Source of the DNA: CAZUXY01 sp964624235
GTDB taxonomy: Bacteria > Spirochaetota > UBA4802 > UBA5368
Direction of reading: 5' to 3'
Length of the DNA stretch: 64,000 nt
Assembly (NCBI GenBank): GCA_964624235.1
Contig: CAZUXY010000021.1
Span: 1 to 64,000 of the forward strand
Position numbers and translations under genes: made by a program. The stretch's first letter is position 1; the number at the start of each line of letters is the position of its first letter. This document shows, piece by piece, positions 6,873 through 15,596 of this stretch. The notes below the pieces were generated by a model. That model did no database searches. It saw only the letters and a list, made by a program, of their open reading frames with translations, and was not told the DNA's origin.

Positions 6873-9584
6873 ATGGAAAATGAGAAACTACTGGAGAAAC
6901 TGGGCTCTTTATTCAAGGAAGAGTTATGGGGCCGCATAGAGCCCAAGGATATCGGGATATCGAAATTTAAAATACTTGATGACCTTTTCAACAACCTGGT
7001 CAGCGAAGGTCTGTTTGAGGAAACGCTGACCATATGCAGGAGTCACCTAGAAGGACATCCGGATTCCATTACCGCGGCCTATCTCATCGGTCTCATTGGC
7101 TATCACCTTGACAGAATGGAAGACAAGTTCCAGTTGAGAAAACTTATCGATGTATTTCTTGAACACCACAAATGGGCGGTGGTGGAAAGAATAGCCGAGA
7201 AAATACTTGAATACGGTGAAAACAGGATTGCCCTGAAGGCACTGGCCAACAGTCTGGAACGATTGAAAAAAAACAAAGAAGCCATACCGGTCTGGGAAAA
7301 CCTGCTGAAAATCGACCGTTTCGATGCCGAGGTCGCCAAAAAACTCGCTTTTGCGATTATTGATGATGACCCGGAAAAGAGTATTCAATATATGAAACTT
7401 TCCATTGAGGGCTACATCAAGAACAGCGAATACAACGAAATAACCGAGTTATGGAATAAACTGGTTTCGGTTTCATGGGAGGACATCCAGTTTTTTGAAA
7501 GAATTGAACGCATGCTGGTTGAGGCCAAACAGCGGGAGCTAACGGCAGGGCTACTTAAGACTCTGCTCTTTAAATACCGTGACGAGGAAAATCCGGGGCA
7601 ATCGATAGAGATATTGAAAAAAATTCTGGACTATACCCCGGAAGACAACTCATCACGGCGGGAATTGATAAAGCTGTATGAGAAAAGATACGGCAATCAC
7701 TCCCAGTATCAGCAGTTTTTGAAACTGTCAAAGCTCAATAATCTGAAATATCCGGTTAAGCATGCGATTCAGAATTTCGAAAAGAACATAATTTTCGATA
7801 AAGGCAATTACGCTGTGCATCGTTCCTGGGGGATCGGGAAGATAGTTGATATAGACAGTGAAAGCCTGATCATCGATTTCAAGGAAAAACAGGGACATCG
7901 TATGTCCATTCAGATGGCGCTGCAATCCCTTTTGCCGATAAAACAGGACCATGTTTATGTCATGGGTTATGAGGACCCTGATGCGCTGGCAAATCTGTTC
8001 AAAGAAGACTTTATACAGTTTTTTGAGATGCTTATCAAGTCATATGACGGGGAGATTTCGGTTGCGGATATTAAAAAGGAACTCATCCCGGCATATCTGG
8101 ACCAGAAGAGCTGGTCGAAATGGTGGAGCAGGGCTCGCACCGATATCAAAAAAGATCCACGATTCGGCATCTCTGAAAAGAAAAAAGACCTGGTATTTTT
8201 ACGGGACAAACCCATTACGTTCGGTGAGGAGCTTCTGGACAAATTTATAAACGGACCCTCTTTCAGCGAAAAAATGGATATTGCGATAGAGTTTGTCAAC
8301 AATGCCGGCAAGGAGGAAGGAGCCGATATCGCCCCGTATTTTATCGATTATTATACAAAGCAGGTAAAGGAGGGGTCTCTGACCAAGCAGATACTCTCGT
8401 ATTTCATACTCAACGGGCTTGCCGATTTCACCGATTCAAAGAAACTGAAACTCGATTCGATCAGATCCAAGATCGCCGACTACGTTAAGGAAAGCAAGGA
8501 ACTGCCCCTTATTTCGATGAAGATATCTTCCTATGATTACAAGAAGGAACTGATAAACCTTATCGAAGAGACCAGGGATGACTGGCCCCAGGTTTTCGCC
8601 GAAATCCTTTTTGAAACACCGGTCAGGATACACAAATTTATAATCAACAGTCTTATCAGGGCCCATACGTACAATATCATTAATAATTTCATCGACAGGG
8701 CCGTAACGGGGGCGAAACAGAATCCTGAGATTTTTTTATGGGTGGCAAAAAACCTGCTCAGCCAGGCCTGGGATTACCCCTGGCTCGATTATTCCTATGA
8801 GCGACTGTTGCTGACCTTCTTCAGGTTGATGAATGAACTCAAGAAGATTGAAACAAAGGGTAACCGGCTGAAGAACATCACGGTGGATATATTGTTCGAT
8901 AACGATGGTTTTGTTCTGAAAGAGATTGTCGCCCGGACTCAGCAGGCGTTTCTAGGAAAACTCTATGACATGCTGAAAGAAGTTTCGTATATCGAAGACG
9001 TACAGAAAGAAAAATTTCTGGGTTATATCAAGAGCACATTCCCGGATTTCAAGCTTAAAGTATTCCAACCCGGCGGCGAAAGTGAAGAGTGGGTGCTGGA
9101 TGTGGAGAAAATTTACATTTCACGGCAGGGTTATGATAGAATGGTAGCGGCGCTCAATCAGATGGTAAATGTTGAAATGACCAATCTGAGCAGGGAACTT
9201 GGAAAGGTGTCCGACGTTTCCGGAGATATCAGGGAGAACGTCGAGTATAATGCGCTGATGGAAAAGCAGGCAGTATTGAAAATGTCCATCAACAAGCTTG
9301 AGGGTGAAATAAAAAAAGCGGAAGTGGTGAATCTGGAGCAGGTCCCCACGGACAGCGTGGGTGTCGGAACCACGGTTACCGTTGAAGACGCTAAAACAGG
9401 CGAGAAGAATGATTATTCGATACTGGGTCCATGGGACGCCGATTTCGAAAAACGAGTACTGTCTTACAGGTCCCCGATCGGTTTGGCCCTTCTGGGAAAA
9501 AAAGCCGGAGACCTGGTGAACCTTCGGCAGGGCGATGAAGTAAGGAAGCTTAAAATTTTAACGATTGAGAAATACCAGGGATGA
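6873..9584 (+). CDS. greA: Spirochaete-type giant GreA transcription elongation factor
   Basis: A 903-residue protein. Only about the last 160 residues are canonical GreA: a coiled-coil arm with the tip signature GDIRENVEYNALMEK (the acidic residues that coordinate Mg2+ in the RNA polymerase secondary channel) and the C-terminal FKBP-like globule (VGVGTTVTVED to SPIGLALLGKKAGDLV). GreA rescues backtracked polymerase by stimulating transcript cleavage. The preceding 740 residues are mostly helical repeats resembling TPR units (residues 1-270), then a small beta-rich patch around residues 305-345 (NYAVHRSWGIGKIVDID) that looks like an SH3/Tudor-type polymerase-binding module. Borrelia and Treponema GreA have the same size, so the length is a lineage trait and not an error. 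It overlaps lysA by 4 bases. Confidence 0.9.
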   Translation: MENEKLLEKLGSLFKEELWGRIEPKDIGISKFKILDDLFNNLVSEGLFEETLTICRSHLEGHPDSITAAYLIGLIGYHLDRMEDKFQLRKLIDVFLEHHKWAVVERIAEKILEYGENRIALKALANSLERLKKNKEAIPVWENLLKIDRFDAEVAKKLAFAIIDDDPEKSIQYMKLSIEGYIKNSEYNEITELWNKLVSVSWEDIQFFERIERMLVEAKQRELTAGLLKTLLFKYRDEENPGQSIEILKKILDYTPEDNSSRRELIKLYEKRYGNHSQYQQFLKLSKLNNLKYPVKHAIQNFEKNIIFDKGNYAVHRSWGIGKIVDIDSESLIIDFKEKQGHRMSIQMALQSLLPIKQDHVYVMGYEDPDALANLFKEDFIQFFEMLIKSYDGEISVADIKKELIPAYLDQKSWSKWWSRARTDIKKDPRFGISEKKKDLVFLRDKPITFGEELLDKFINGPSFSEKMDIAIEFVNNAGKEEGADIAPYFIDYYTKQVKEGSLTKQILSYFILNGLADFTDSKKLKLDSIRSKIADYVKESKELPLISMKISSYDYKKELINLIEETRDDWPQVFAEILFETPVRIHKFIINSLIRAHTYNIINNFIDRAVTGAKQNPEIFLWVAKNLLSQAWDYPWLDYSYERLLLTFFRLMNELKKIETKGNRLKNITVDILFDNDGFVLKEIVARTQQAFLGKLYDMLKEVSYIEDVQKEKFLGYIKSTFPDFKLKVFQPGGESEEWVLDVEKIYISRQGYDRMVAALNQMVNVEMTNLSRELGKVSDVSGDIRENVEYNALMEKQAVLKMSINKLEGEIKKAEVVNLEQVPTDSVGVGTTVTVEDAKTGEKNDYSILGPWDADFEKRVLSYRSPIGLALLGKKAGDLVNLRQGDEVRKLKILTIEKYQG

Positions 9585-10837
9585 ACAGCTACACAAGTCA
9601 AGTTGAATACAATAACAATAATCTGCAGTGCGATGGAATGCTCATTGCCGACATTGCCGGCGAGTTCGGAACGCCGCTTTATCTATACAGCGAAAGAGGT
9701 TTCATTGAGCGGTACAACGAGCTTTATCGTGCCCTTTCCGGATTGGATTTTCTCATCTGTTATTCGGTGAAATCAAATGCGAATATTCATTTACTTAAAC
9801 TCATGAGTGACCTGGGTTCCGGTATGGATGTGGTTTCAGGCGGAGAAATTTTCCGGTCGTTGAAAGCGGGAGTCCCGGCATCGAAGATAGTATATGCAGG
9901 AGTAGGAAAAACACCTGAAGAGATTGAGTATGCGATAGACAGTGGAATTCTGATGTTTAATTGCGAATCTTTTCAGGAAATAGAAGCAATCAACAGGATT
10001 TCCGAACGCAGAGGATATGTATCCGATATCGCTATCCGGGTGAATCCCGACGTCCAGGCCAACACACACCATTACATTACTACCGGGAAGAAAGAGAACA
10101 AGTTCGGTATATCTATAGACCTGATGCGGGAGAATTACGATATACTTAAAAGCAGAAAGAATGTGAGGCTTAAGGGGATTCATTGCCATATAGGATCACA
10201 AATTCTTGAGGTTGAACCTTTTACCGCCGCACTCGAACGTCTTATCGTGATTATCGCAGAGCTCCGCAATGAAGGTTTCCGTGAGATTGAATATATAAAT
10301 CTCGGCGGTGGAATGGGTATTCAGTACCACGAGGAGACACCGTTTCCAGTCCATCGGTGGGCATCAATTATCAGGGAAAAGATACAGCCCACACAGCTCA
10401 GGCTGATTATCGAACCCGGACGTTATATCAGCGGCAATAACGGTATCCTTGTGGTGAGAGTAGTCTATAAGAAACGGAGTGAACAAAAGACGTTCCTTAT
10501 TACCGACGGTGCCATGAACGACCTTATACGCCCGGCCCTGTATGGGGCTTATCAGCATATTCTCAATTGCACCATGCGGGACGGTGGTGAGGTGGTTGAT
10601 GTAGTGGGACCGGTCTGTGAATCTGCCGACTTTTTTGCCAAAGACAGGGAGATTTCCCCGAGTGGAGAGGGGGATTTTCTCGCCATTATGTCCGCGGGTG
10701 CCTACGGCATGACCATGGCTTCGCGTTATAACAGTAGAAAAATGCCGGCAGAGGTGCTGATAGATTCCGACCGGAGAACCCGGTTGATAAGGCGACGGGA
10801 TACATGGGAAGATCTGATCGCGAACGAGGTTGTATAA
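9581..10837 (+). CDS. lysA: Diaminopimelate decarboxylase
   Basis: A 418-residue fold-type III PLP enzyme that decarboxylates meso-diaminopimelate to L-lysine, the last step of lysine synthesis. Lys64 in CYSVKSNANIHLL should bind PLP. Other family blocks are CHIGSQI, the glycine loop NLGGGMGI, EPGRYI, and CESADFF, which contributes an active-site cysteine from the partner subunit of the dimer. It starts at the ATG overlapping the greA stop (ATGA), so the two genes are translationally coupled. The pairing with greA has no obvious functional reason. A tRNA promoter begins 8 bases after the stop. Confidence 0.95.
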   Translation: MNSYTSQVEYNNNNLQCDGMLIADIAGEFGTPLYLYSERGFIERYNELYRALSGLDFLICYSVKSNANIHLLKLMSDLGSGMDVVSGGEIFRSLKAGVPASKIVYAGVGKTPEEIEYAIDSGILMFNCESFQEIEAINRISERRGYVSDIAIRVNPDVQANTHHYITTGKKENKFGISIDLMRENYDILKSRKNVRLKGIHCHIGSQILEVEPFTAALERLIVIIAELRNEGFREIEYINLGGGMGIQYHEETPFPVHRWASIIREKIQPTQLRLIIEPGRYISGNNGILVVRVVYKKRSEQKTFLITDGAMNDLIRPALYGAYQHILNCTMRDGGEVVDVVGPVCESADFFAKDREISPSGEGDFLAIMSAGAYGMTMASRYNSRKMPAEVLIDSDRRTRLIRRRDTWEDLIANEVV

Positions 10838-10844
10838 AATCTGT

Positions 10845-10872
10845 TTGACAAAACCGGGTCATAATCTATAGA
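10845..10872 (+). promoter_or_regulatory. Promoter of tRNA-Leu
   Basis: TTGACA at 10845-10850 and TATAGA at 10867-10872, 16 bases apart, end 10 bases before the tRNA 5' end. This is the tight spacing usual for stable RNA genes. Confidence 0.65.
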
Positions 10873-10882
10873 GACCTAATAG

Positions 10883-10966
10883 GCCGCGATGGTGGAACTG
10901 GCAGACACGCCAGGTTCAGGGTCTGGTGGGCGTACGCCTGTGAGGGTTCAAATCCCTCTCGCGGCA
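10883..10966 (+). tRNA. tRNA-Leu, anticodon CAG
   Basis: An 84-base class II tRNA. Acceptor arms GCCGCGA (10883-10889) and TCGCGGC (10959-10965) pair perfectly, with discriminator A at 10966. The anticodon stem is 10910-10914 with 10922-10926 and the loop TTCAGGG gives anticodon CAG at 10917-10919, reading CUG. A long variable arm (GGCGTACGCC) and the T arm GAGGG-TTCAAAT-CCCTC are present, as expected for leucine. CCA is not encoded and must be added after transcription. Confidence 0.95.
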
Positions 10967-10978
10967 ATTGTGAAACGA

Positions 10979-11009
10979 CAGAACGGGGATCTCCCCGTTC
11001 TGTTTTTTT
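10979..11009 (+). terminator. Rho-independent terminator of tRNA-Leu
   Basis: A near-perfect hairpin at 10979-11002 (CAGAACGGGGA with TCCCCGTTCTG) followed directly by seven T residues. It closes the tRNA transcript. Confidence 0.92.
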
Positions 11010-11046
11010 GCGTAAAGCAATTTATATGGCATTACTACCGTGCAGG

Positions 11047-11688
11047 TTACAGTTTTTCCATTACTTCGATGAATTTCTCGATGGGTTGTGCGCCTAAAAG
11101 CTCATGTTTCTCGTTGATCACTATTTTAGGCACCGAGCTTACATTGTATTTTACCGCCAGCGGCGGGAACATTCCGGTATCGATCATGTCTGCCCTGATA
11201 TGGCTGTTTTCGAGCGCGAGACGATGGGCGGTGCTCACGGCACCGGGGCAGAATGGTCAGGTGAGTGAGACGAGTACCTGGATATGTACGTCCCTGCCGA
11301 TCTTGGTAATTCGTTCAATGATGTTTTGCGGCAGGGGCTGACGGATTCCTGATGCCTCGAAGATACTCTGGATAAACGAGTTGATTTCATATCCCCCGGG
11401 AATACCGTAATACTTGATCCCGGTATCATTGTCCTTTGAGTCCAGAAGCACGGTGGCGGGAATTCTCTCGACTTTATAATGGACCGCTTTTTCCTTGTCC
11501 TTGACAAAATCAAATCCTGTCACATTCAGCTTGTCGGACAAAGCTGAAACTTCTTCCAGAAAGGTACGGTTGTCTTTGCATGTGCCGCATTCGAACTCTT
11601 GTGTAAAATAGAGGAGATTTACTTTTTGTGTCAGTTTTGAAAATATGTCGCGAAGCTGTTTTTGGATCTTCTCATCGAATAGCGCCAT
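11047..11688 (-). CDS. Protein disulfide oxidoreductase (AhpF-N/PDO type) with predicted selenocysteine
   Basis: A two-thioredoxin-fold oxidoreductase of 213 residues if the UGA at 11257-11259 is read as selenocysteine. The first domain has CGTC at residues 34-37 and a cis-proline at RIPATV. The second has SLT-U-PFCPGAV, where the UGA (residue 144) sits exactly where PDO proteins such as the Pyrococcus enzyme have the attacking cysteine of CPYC. Translation then continues in the same frame for 69 more conserved residues, including AHRLALEN and SSVPKIVI. A SECIS-like hairpin follows the UGA at the right distance. A strong AGGAGG site precedes the ATG. It lies 23 bases downstream of the flavoprotein gene, its likely electron donor. 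Alternatives are a sequencing error (TGC to TGA) or a decayed gene. Confidence 0.82.
11229..11245 (-). promoter_or_regulatory. Candidate bacterial SECIS element
   Basis: On the mRNA, 11 bases after the UGA, CGGUGC pairs with GCACCG (6 bp) around the loop CGUGA. The apical loop begins 17 bases after the UGA and has G at its second position. Both features agree with bacterial SECIS rules and with the spacing in E. coli fdhF, whose upper stem also begins GGU and ends GCACC. The element lies inside the coding sequence, as in other bacteria. Confidence 0.65.
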
Positions 11689-11711
11689 TAGATGCCTCCT
11701 GATGGTTGTAA

Positions 11712-12689
11712 TTATTGACGTAGAATGTATTCACATGCGGACAACGCAGCCTTGGCGCCCTCACCTGCGGCGATAATTATCTGTTTGTAGGGCACTGAGG
11801 TGACATCTCCGGCCGCAAATATACCTTTAGCGCTGGTACGACATGCGCAGTCCACCTGTATTTCGCCGAATTCGTTCAGTTCGAGTACTCCCTTGAAAAT
11901 TCCGGTGTTAGGGATAAGTCCTATTTCTATGAAGATTCCCTGAGCTGGTATACTGATCGTGTTACCGGTTTTCCTGTTACGCACCGTTACTGAATTAACC
12001 GCCTGTTCTCCTTTAATCTCCATTATTTCGTGTTCGTAAAGTACGGTTGTATTGGTGTAGGTGTTGAAATTATCCACTATAATCCTGTCAGCGGTAAGTT
12101 CCTGCAGCAGCTGTACCACGGTGACGTGTTCCGCGATTTTCGCAAGATCGATGGCAGATTCGATTGCCGTATTCCCGCCCCCTACGACGACAACACGCTT
12201 CCCGGCAAAAAGCGGCGCGTCACATATCGCGCAATAAGCGACACCGCGACCGGTAAGCTCTTTCTCTCCGGGCACATTGAGCCTCCGCCAGCTTTTCCCC
12301 GTGGTGACAATAAGGCTCCTGGCCTTATAGGTGTTGCCGTCCTCCACGGTTACATGCTTGATCTTTCCGTCGGCAATCAATATGGCTTTCTGTCCCTCCA
12401 GAATGCCGATTTTAAACTGCTTCATTTGTTCGGTGAATCTGTTCACCAGATCCATACCGGTAATGTAATTGTATCCCATATAGTTTTCCACCGTCGCTGT
12501 TTCGGCAACCTGACCGCCGAAGTCGGAAGTAATTAGACCGGTGGAAACTCCCTTGCGCATACAGTAAACCGCGGCCGTCAGCGCGGCGGGGCCCCCTCCT
12601 ACAATAAGGACGTCGTAAAGAGAATCTTGATCGAGTGCGACAGCTTTATATTCCGCGGCGGGAGATGACAGGCTGATGTTCAGTTCCAT
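11712..12689 (-). CDS. Thioredoxin-reductase-like flavoprotein, probably NADH-dependent
   Basis: A 325-residue pyridine-nucleotide-disulfide oxidoreductase of the thioredoxin reductase/AhpF group. FAD site GGGPAAL starts at residue 31, the redox pair CAIC is at 153-156, the second Rossmann motif GGGNTAIESA is at about 170-179, and the FAD-ribityl motif AAGDVTSVPYKQ is near the C-terminus. The HRRxxxR motif that selects NADPH in TrxB is absent. Its place is taken by LLQELTADRIIVDN, resembling AhpF, so NADH use is likely. The protein lacks the AhpF N-terminal domain, which is encoded instead by the next gene. Together they form a split AhpF-like unit that could reduce peroxiredoxins such as Tpx. 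Confidence 0.88.
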   Translation of the reverse strand: MELNISLSSPAAEYKAVALDQDSLYDVLIVGGGPAALTAAVYCMRKGVSTGLITSDFGGQVAETATVENYMGYNYITGMDLVNRFTEQMKQFKIGILEGQKAILIADGKIKHVTVEDGNTYKARSLIVTTGKSWRRLNVPGEKELTGRGVAYCAICDAPLFAGKRVVVVGGGNTAIESAIDLAKIAEHVTVVQLLQELTADRIIVDNFNTYTNTTVLYEHEIMEIKGEQAVNSVTVRNRKTGNTISIPAQGIFIEIGLIPNTGIFKGVLELNEFGEIQVDCACRTSAKGIFAAGDVTSVPYKQIIIAAGEGAKAALSACEYILRQ

Positions 12690-13005
12690 GGCGGCTCGCA
12701 GTTCCTGATAGATTGTAATGTCAAATATTTTCTGACCGGACCCAGTTGTAAAAATTTACCTGAAATCCTTTAAATTGTCAAGATGCCGGCAGGAACGGAT
12801 TTTTATTTTATCAAATACATTCAATATTAGGATTATTAACCGGACCTTTAGTAAAACTATCAAATACAGATGATTCGAGTATAAAATTTACTTATACGTA
12901 ACAATGACGGCTGTTTTTATATTGAACCATGGTGGTAATCAGCTACTTTTACCGTTACTAATAAATCAGTACAGTTGTTAAGCCGCACTAATCAAGGAGC
13001 ATGGC
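12690..13005 (-). other. Divergent intergenic region between the flavoprotein and glutamate synthase genes
   Basis: 316 bases, AT-rich. It contains the promoter at 12753-12781 reading left into the flavoprotein gene. On the right side I see an AAGGAG ribosome site before the amidotransferase start but no convincing paired promoter boxes. No coding frame or RNA gene is apparent. Confidence 0.5.
12753..12781 (-). promoter_or_regulatory. Promoter of the flavoprotein/selenoprotein operon
   Basis: On the minus strand, TTGACA (12776-12781) and TAAATT (12753-12758) are 17 bases apart and end 63 bases before the flavoprotein start. Confidence 0.55.
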
Positions 13006-14073
13006 ATGTGTGGAATTGTGGGCATAATCAACACCGACCGGAGAAAAATAGACGGAAGTCATATACGGGAAGCAATCAGAATCCAGCGGGACCGCGGCAA
13101 CGGGTTGGGCGGAGGGTTTGCCGCTTACGGAATCTATCCGGAATTCAGCGATAAGTACGCCTTTCATATCATGTTTGAAGGGAGTCGTCACAGTCCGATA
13201 ATCGACCAGGTCGAGGATTATCTTGAAAGCCGTACACGGGTCTACCATTCGGAAGAGATACCGGTATATCCCAATGAAAGAATACCGGGGGGACCTTATT
13301 TCAAACGATACTTTCTCAAACCGCTGGAAGAGCAGAAAAAAGCCGGGGACACCGAGGAGGACACGGTTGTTGCAATCGTTATGACCATCAACAGGATGGG
13401 AGGCGCCTTTATAGTGTCGTCAGGAAAGAATATGGGCGCTTTCAAAGGTGTGGGATTTCCAGAGGACATCGCCGATTATTTCCGTATAGAGGATTACCAG
13501 GCTTATATGTGGATCGCCCATAACCGGTTTCCTACCAACACGCCGGGATGGTGGGGGGGCGCCCATCCCTTTACCATTCTCGACAAGGCCGTGGTACATA
13601 ACGGAGAAATCACCAGTTACGGTACCAATGTCCGCTGGCTGGAGATGTACGGTTATTACTGTCTCCTGCAGACCGATACTGAAGTAATCAGCTATATTTA
13701 TGACAAGCTTTCACGCAGGGATTTCCTTTCCGTGGAAGACGCGTGTTTCGTAATGGCGCCCTCATTGTGGGAGGAGATCGACAGGGAAGGCGATCAGAAA
13801 AAAAAGGTACTCAGACAGATTTACGGCCCCGCGGTAGTGAATGGTCCTTTCGGTATAGTGCTTACCCACCAGAATGGTGCCGTTGTACTCAACGACCGGA
13901 ACAAACTCAGACCCGTTGTCTGTGCAAAACAGGGCAAGACCTTTTACGCATCATCGGAGGAATGCAGTATCCGGCTCCTTTCGCCTCAGGTGGATAAGAT
14001 ATGGTCTCCCCGGGGAGGAGAGCCGGTCATCATACGCCTGCTCCCTGAAAACGGCCGGCAGGAGGTTGCGTGA
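13006..14073 (+). CDS. Glutamate synthase domain 1: class II glutamine amidotransferase subunit
   Basis: A 355-residue Ntn-type glutamine amidotransferase. The sequence begins MCGIVGI, so Cys2 becomes the N-terminal nucleophile after Met removal. Further blocks are HNRFPTNTPGWWGGAHPF, the oxyanion region VVHNGEITSYGTN and LQTDTEVISY. It hydrolyses glutamine and passes ammonia to the FMN subunit encoded next. In E. coli this is the first domain of the large subunit GltB; here it is a separate protein, as in archaea and Thermotogae. The ATGA overlap with the next gene implies coupled translation. The separate subunit of N-methylglutamate synthase (MgsA) is a relative, but the GltD partner downstream favours glutamate synthase. 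Confidence 0.88.
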   Translation: MCGIVGIINTDRRKIDGSHIREAIRIQRDRGNGLGGGFAAYGIYPEFSDKYAFHIMFEGSRHSPIIDQVEDYLESRTRVYHSEEIPVYPNERIPGGPYFKRYFLKPLEEQKKAGDTEEDTVVAIVMTINRMGGAFIVSSGKNMGAFKGVGFPEDIADYFRIEDYQAYMWIAHNRFPTNTPGWWGGAHPFTILDKAVVHNGEITSYGTNVRWLEMYGYYCLLQTDTEVISYIYDKLSRRDFLSVEDACFVMAPSLWEEIDREGDQKKKVLRQIYGPAVVNGPFGIVLTHQNGAVVLNDRNKLRPVVCAKQGKTFYASSEECSIRLLSPQVDKIWSPRGGEPVIIRLLPENGRQEVA

Positions 14074-15596
14074 TGTCTGCAATGGAACGCAACTGGAATA
14101 TCATCGCGCCCTTTCATCCCGTTTTCGATCTGGAACGTTGTGATTACAGGAACGGCTGTAATATATGTTCCAGGGAATGTTCCTTCGGGGAAATCGCGAT
14201 GAAGCCGGAAAAAGGCGAGGACGGGGTTGTGAGGTATCGGCCGTGGGCGAATCTGGTGGCGTGCGGTTCCTGCCAGCGTTGTGTAAAGATGTGTCCGCAG
14301 AACGCGATCCACATAGAATCCAGGCCCATGTATACCGGACATAATTACTGGACCTTTGAACAAGTGCATAATATCTGGAGACAGTCAGGTGCGAGCGGGG
14401 GAGTGCTCCTGGTGGGAAACGGGGCCACCGGACCACAACGGCGATATTTTGACCATATGATGTTCGATGCATGCCAGGTCACCAATCCTTCCATTGACCC
14501 GCTGAGGGAACCCATGGAGATCCGCACCTATCTGGGGAAAAAGGCGGACAGGTTCGGCGGCGACGTGGGGCCCCAGCTCAAGCTGGAAGTGCCCATCATG
14601 TTCGGAGCGATGAGTTTCGGAGCCCTCAATCTCAGGGTACACGAGGCCGAGGCACAAAGCACAAAGGCCGCAGGTACATTCTGGAACACCGGGGAGGGCG
14701 GTTTCCACAAGTCGCTCAGGAAGTATGGTCAGAACACCATTGTACAGGTTGCCTCAGGGCGTTTCGGTGTTTCTGAGGACTATCTCAAATCCGCGGCGGC
14801 AGTGGAGATCAAGATCGGCCAGGGGGCAAAACCGGGCATTGGGGGGCATCTGCCCGGTGAAAAGGTGTCCACACAGATATCGGAAACACGAATGATACCG
14901 GTGGGGAGCGATGCTCTTTCCCCTGCGCCACATCACGACATATACTCGATCGAAGATCTGCGTCAGCTCATTTATGCGATTAAAGAAGCGACCGAGTATC
15001 AGGTCCCTGTCTCGGTAAAAATCGCCGCCGTGCATAATGTCGCCGCCATAGCCAGTGGCATAGCCCGCGCGGGGGCGGATATAATCACCATAGATGGGTT
15101 CAGGGGCGGAACAGGAGCGACCCCTCTGCAGATCAGACAGAATACCGGTATCCCGGTCGAACTGGCGATCGCCGCGGCGGATCAGAGGCTAAGGGAGGAG
15201 GGTATACGCCAGACCGTGAGTCTTGTCGCCTCGGGCGGTATCCAGTGCTCTTCGGATGTATTGAAGTCTATCTGTCTGGGTGCGGACGCCGTGTATGTCG
15301 GCACACCGGTGCTTATCGCCCTGGGGTGCGGTGTATGCCAGCGCTGCTTCACCGGAAAATGCGCCTACGGCATTACCACCAATCGCCCCGGCCTTGCCGA
15401 AAGAATAGATGTGGACAGGGCGACGGAAGCGCTGACCAACCTGCTGCACGCGTGGGCCGAAGAAATGAAAGAGCTCATGGGTTCCATGGGCATCAGCACG
15501 ATAGAATCTTTACGGGGCAACCGTGACCGATTGAGAGCCGTGGGGCTGACTCATGAGGAAATGAGAATACTCGGTATAAAACACGCAGGAGCATGA
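14070..15596 (+). CDS. Glutamate synthase domain 2: FMN-binding synthase subunit with ferredoxin segment
   Basis: A 508-residue protein. Near residues 25-80 two cysteine groups (CNICSREC and CGSCQRCVKMCP) form a ferredoxin-like Fe-S segment. The rest is the FMN-dependent glutamate synthase barrel: MFGAMSFGALN, FWNTGEGGFHKS, the KIGQGAKPGIGGHLPG loop, SVKIAAVHNVAAIASG, DIITIDGFRGGTGATP, and CGVCQRCFTGKCAYGI, the cysteines expected for the 3Fe-4S cluster. It condenses ammonia with 2-oxoglutarate and reduces the imine to glutamate. Four-base overlaps join it to both neighbours. Confidence 0.9.
   Translation: MMSAMERNWNIIAPFHPVFDLERCDYRNGCNICSRECSFGEIAMKPEKGEDGVVRYRPWANLVACGSCQRCVKMCPQNAIHIESRPMYTGHNYWTFEQVHNIWRQSGASGGVLLVGNGATGPQRRYFDHMMFDACQVTNPSIDPLREPMEIRTYLGKKADRFGGDVGPQLKLEVPIMFGAMSFGALNLRVHEAEAQSTKAAGTFWNTGEGGFHKSLRKYGQNTIVQVASGRFGVSEDYLKSAAAVEIKIGQGAKPGIGGHLPGEKVSTQISETRMIPVGSDALSPAPHHDIYSIEDLRQLIYAIKEATEYQVPVSVKIAAVHNVAAIASGIARAGADIITIDGFRGGTGATPLQIRQNTGIPVELAIAAADQRLREEGIRQTVSLVASGGIQCSSDVLKSICLGADAVYVGTPVLIALGCGVCQRCFTGKCAYGITTNRPGLAERIDVDRATEALTNLLHAWAEEMKELMGSMGISTIESLRGNRDRLRAVGLTHEEMRILGIKHAGA

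Noticed and set aside
10889..11341. A 150-codon plus-strand frame across the tRNA-Leu and beyond
   Set aside because: It begins inside the tRNA, crosses the terminator and lies antisense to the conserved disulfide oxidoreductase.
11235..11688. Reading the UGA as an ordinary stop, giving a truncated protein and a 63-residue orphan
   Set aside because: The two parts are in one frame, join at the exact catalytic position, and the second half has no ribosome site or start of its own.
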